Assembly (NCBI GenBank): GCA_009780985.1
Contig: WQYZ01000007.1
Span: 1 to 50,188, forward strand
DNA: 50,188 nucleotides
Origin: Oscillospiraceae bacterium
GTDB taxonomy: Bacteria; Bacillota; Clostridia; Oscillospirales; WRJC01
Direction: 5' to 3'
Positions 50,127-50,188 of the stretch are shown here, one piece after another. The position numbers and the translations under genes are program-made. Under the pieces are notes generated by a model. That model was not told where the DNA came from, searched no databases, and saw only the letters and a program-made list of their open reading frames with translations. The stretch's first letter is position 1; every line of letters starts with the position of its first letter.

Positions 50127-50188
50127 ATATCGGCAGAATAAAACAAGGATATAAATTAAACTATCAAAGTAATTATATCAGAAAGGAA

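Overview
The window looks like chromosomal DNA of an uncultured low-GC Bacillota, most likely class Clostridia. The evidence is AT-rich intergenic DNA with consensus sigma-A promoters, strong GGAGG-type ribosome binding sites, lipoboxes suited to Gram-positive lipoproteins, and Bacillota marker genes (ricT, darA, holB, gdpP, Gx-transporter and NusG-II proteins). I cannot name a genus.

Layout. 1-1250: a damaged end with a frameshifted metallo-beta-lactamase-fold gene and a tatD gene that runs into a cupin-like fragment. 1293-9465: minus-strand accessory genes, including an orphan solute-binding lipoprotein, an SF0329-like protein, an epoxyqueuosine-reductase-like Fe-S protein, a P-loop kinase fused to a methyltransferase, and a copper-amine-oxidase-N-like exported protein. 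9700-12160: a mobile-element graveyard with a broken ORF, a gutted serine recombinase, tRNA-Leu(CAA), and an intact ISAs1-family IS with a perfect 9-bp target duplication. 12290-15510: SGNH hydrolase, DUF4363/DUF421 pair and GH29 fucosidase. 15667-20660: a nuclease-helicase fusion with an in-frame repeat insertion, a probable type I toxin-antitoxin locus bracketed by a copy of the helicase 3' end, a chemoreceptor, and a second locus with convergent promoters. 20940-31106: a long minus-strand run (recG, thioesterase, P-loop kinase, lipoproteins, ricT, holB, darA, yaaO-like decarboxylase) resembling the Bacillus yaaO-darA-holB-ricT neighbourhood. 31222-34854: a MoxR/DUF58/membrane-protein trio under a promoter with two palindromic operators. 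34846-38485: gdpP with a YybS-like membrane protein. 38687-41437: gpmI and a surface CBM9-like protein.

41509-48600 is the functional highlight: seven minus-strand genes, pplA-fmnB-ndh2-dmkB-dmkA-eetA-eetB, matching the flavin-based extracellular electron transfer (FLEET) locus described in Listeria. NADH electrons would pass through Ndh2 to a demethylmenaquinone-type quinone built by DmkA/DmkB, then via EetA/EetB to the flavinylated surface lipoprotein PplA, which FmnB loads with FMN. An Rrf2 regulator (49021) and an FMN reductase (49569) lie next door. The FMN reductase promoter is nearly identical over 63 bp to the promoter of the electron-transfer operon, including a TACTA-N5-TAGTA palindrome, which suggests a two-operon regulon.

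GC-rich palindromic repeats (GTAGGGGC...GCCCCTAC and an AGACCACCCCGTC-ended type) are scattered through the AT-rich gaps. One lies in frame inside the helicase gene and another supplies a stop codon. All family assignments come from reading motifs in the sequence; no database search was possible.
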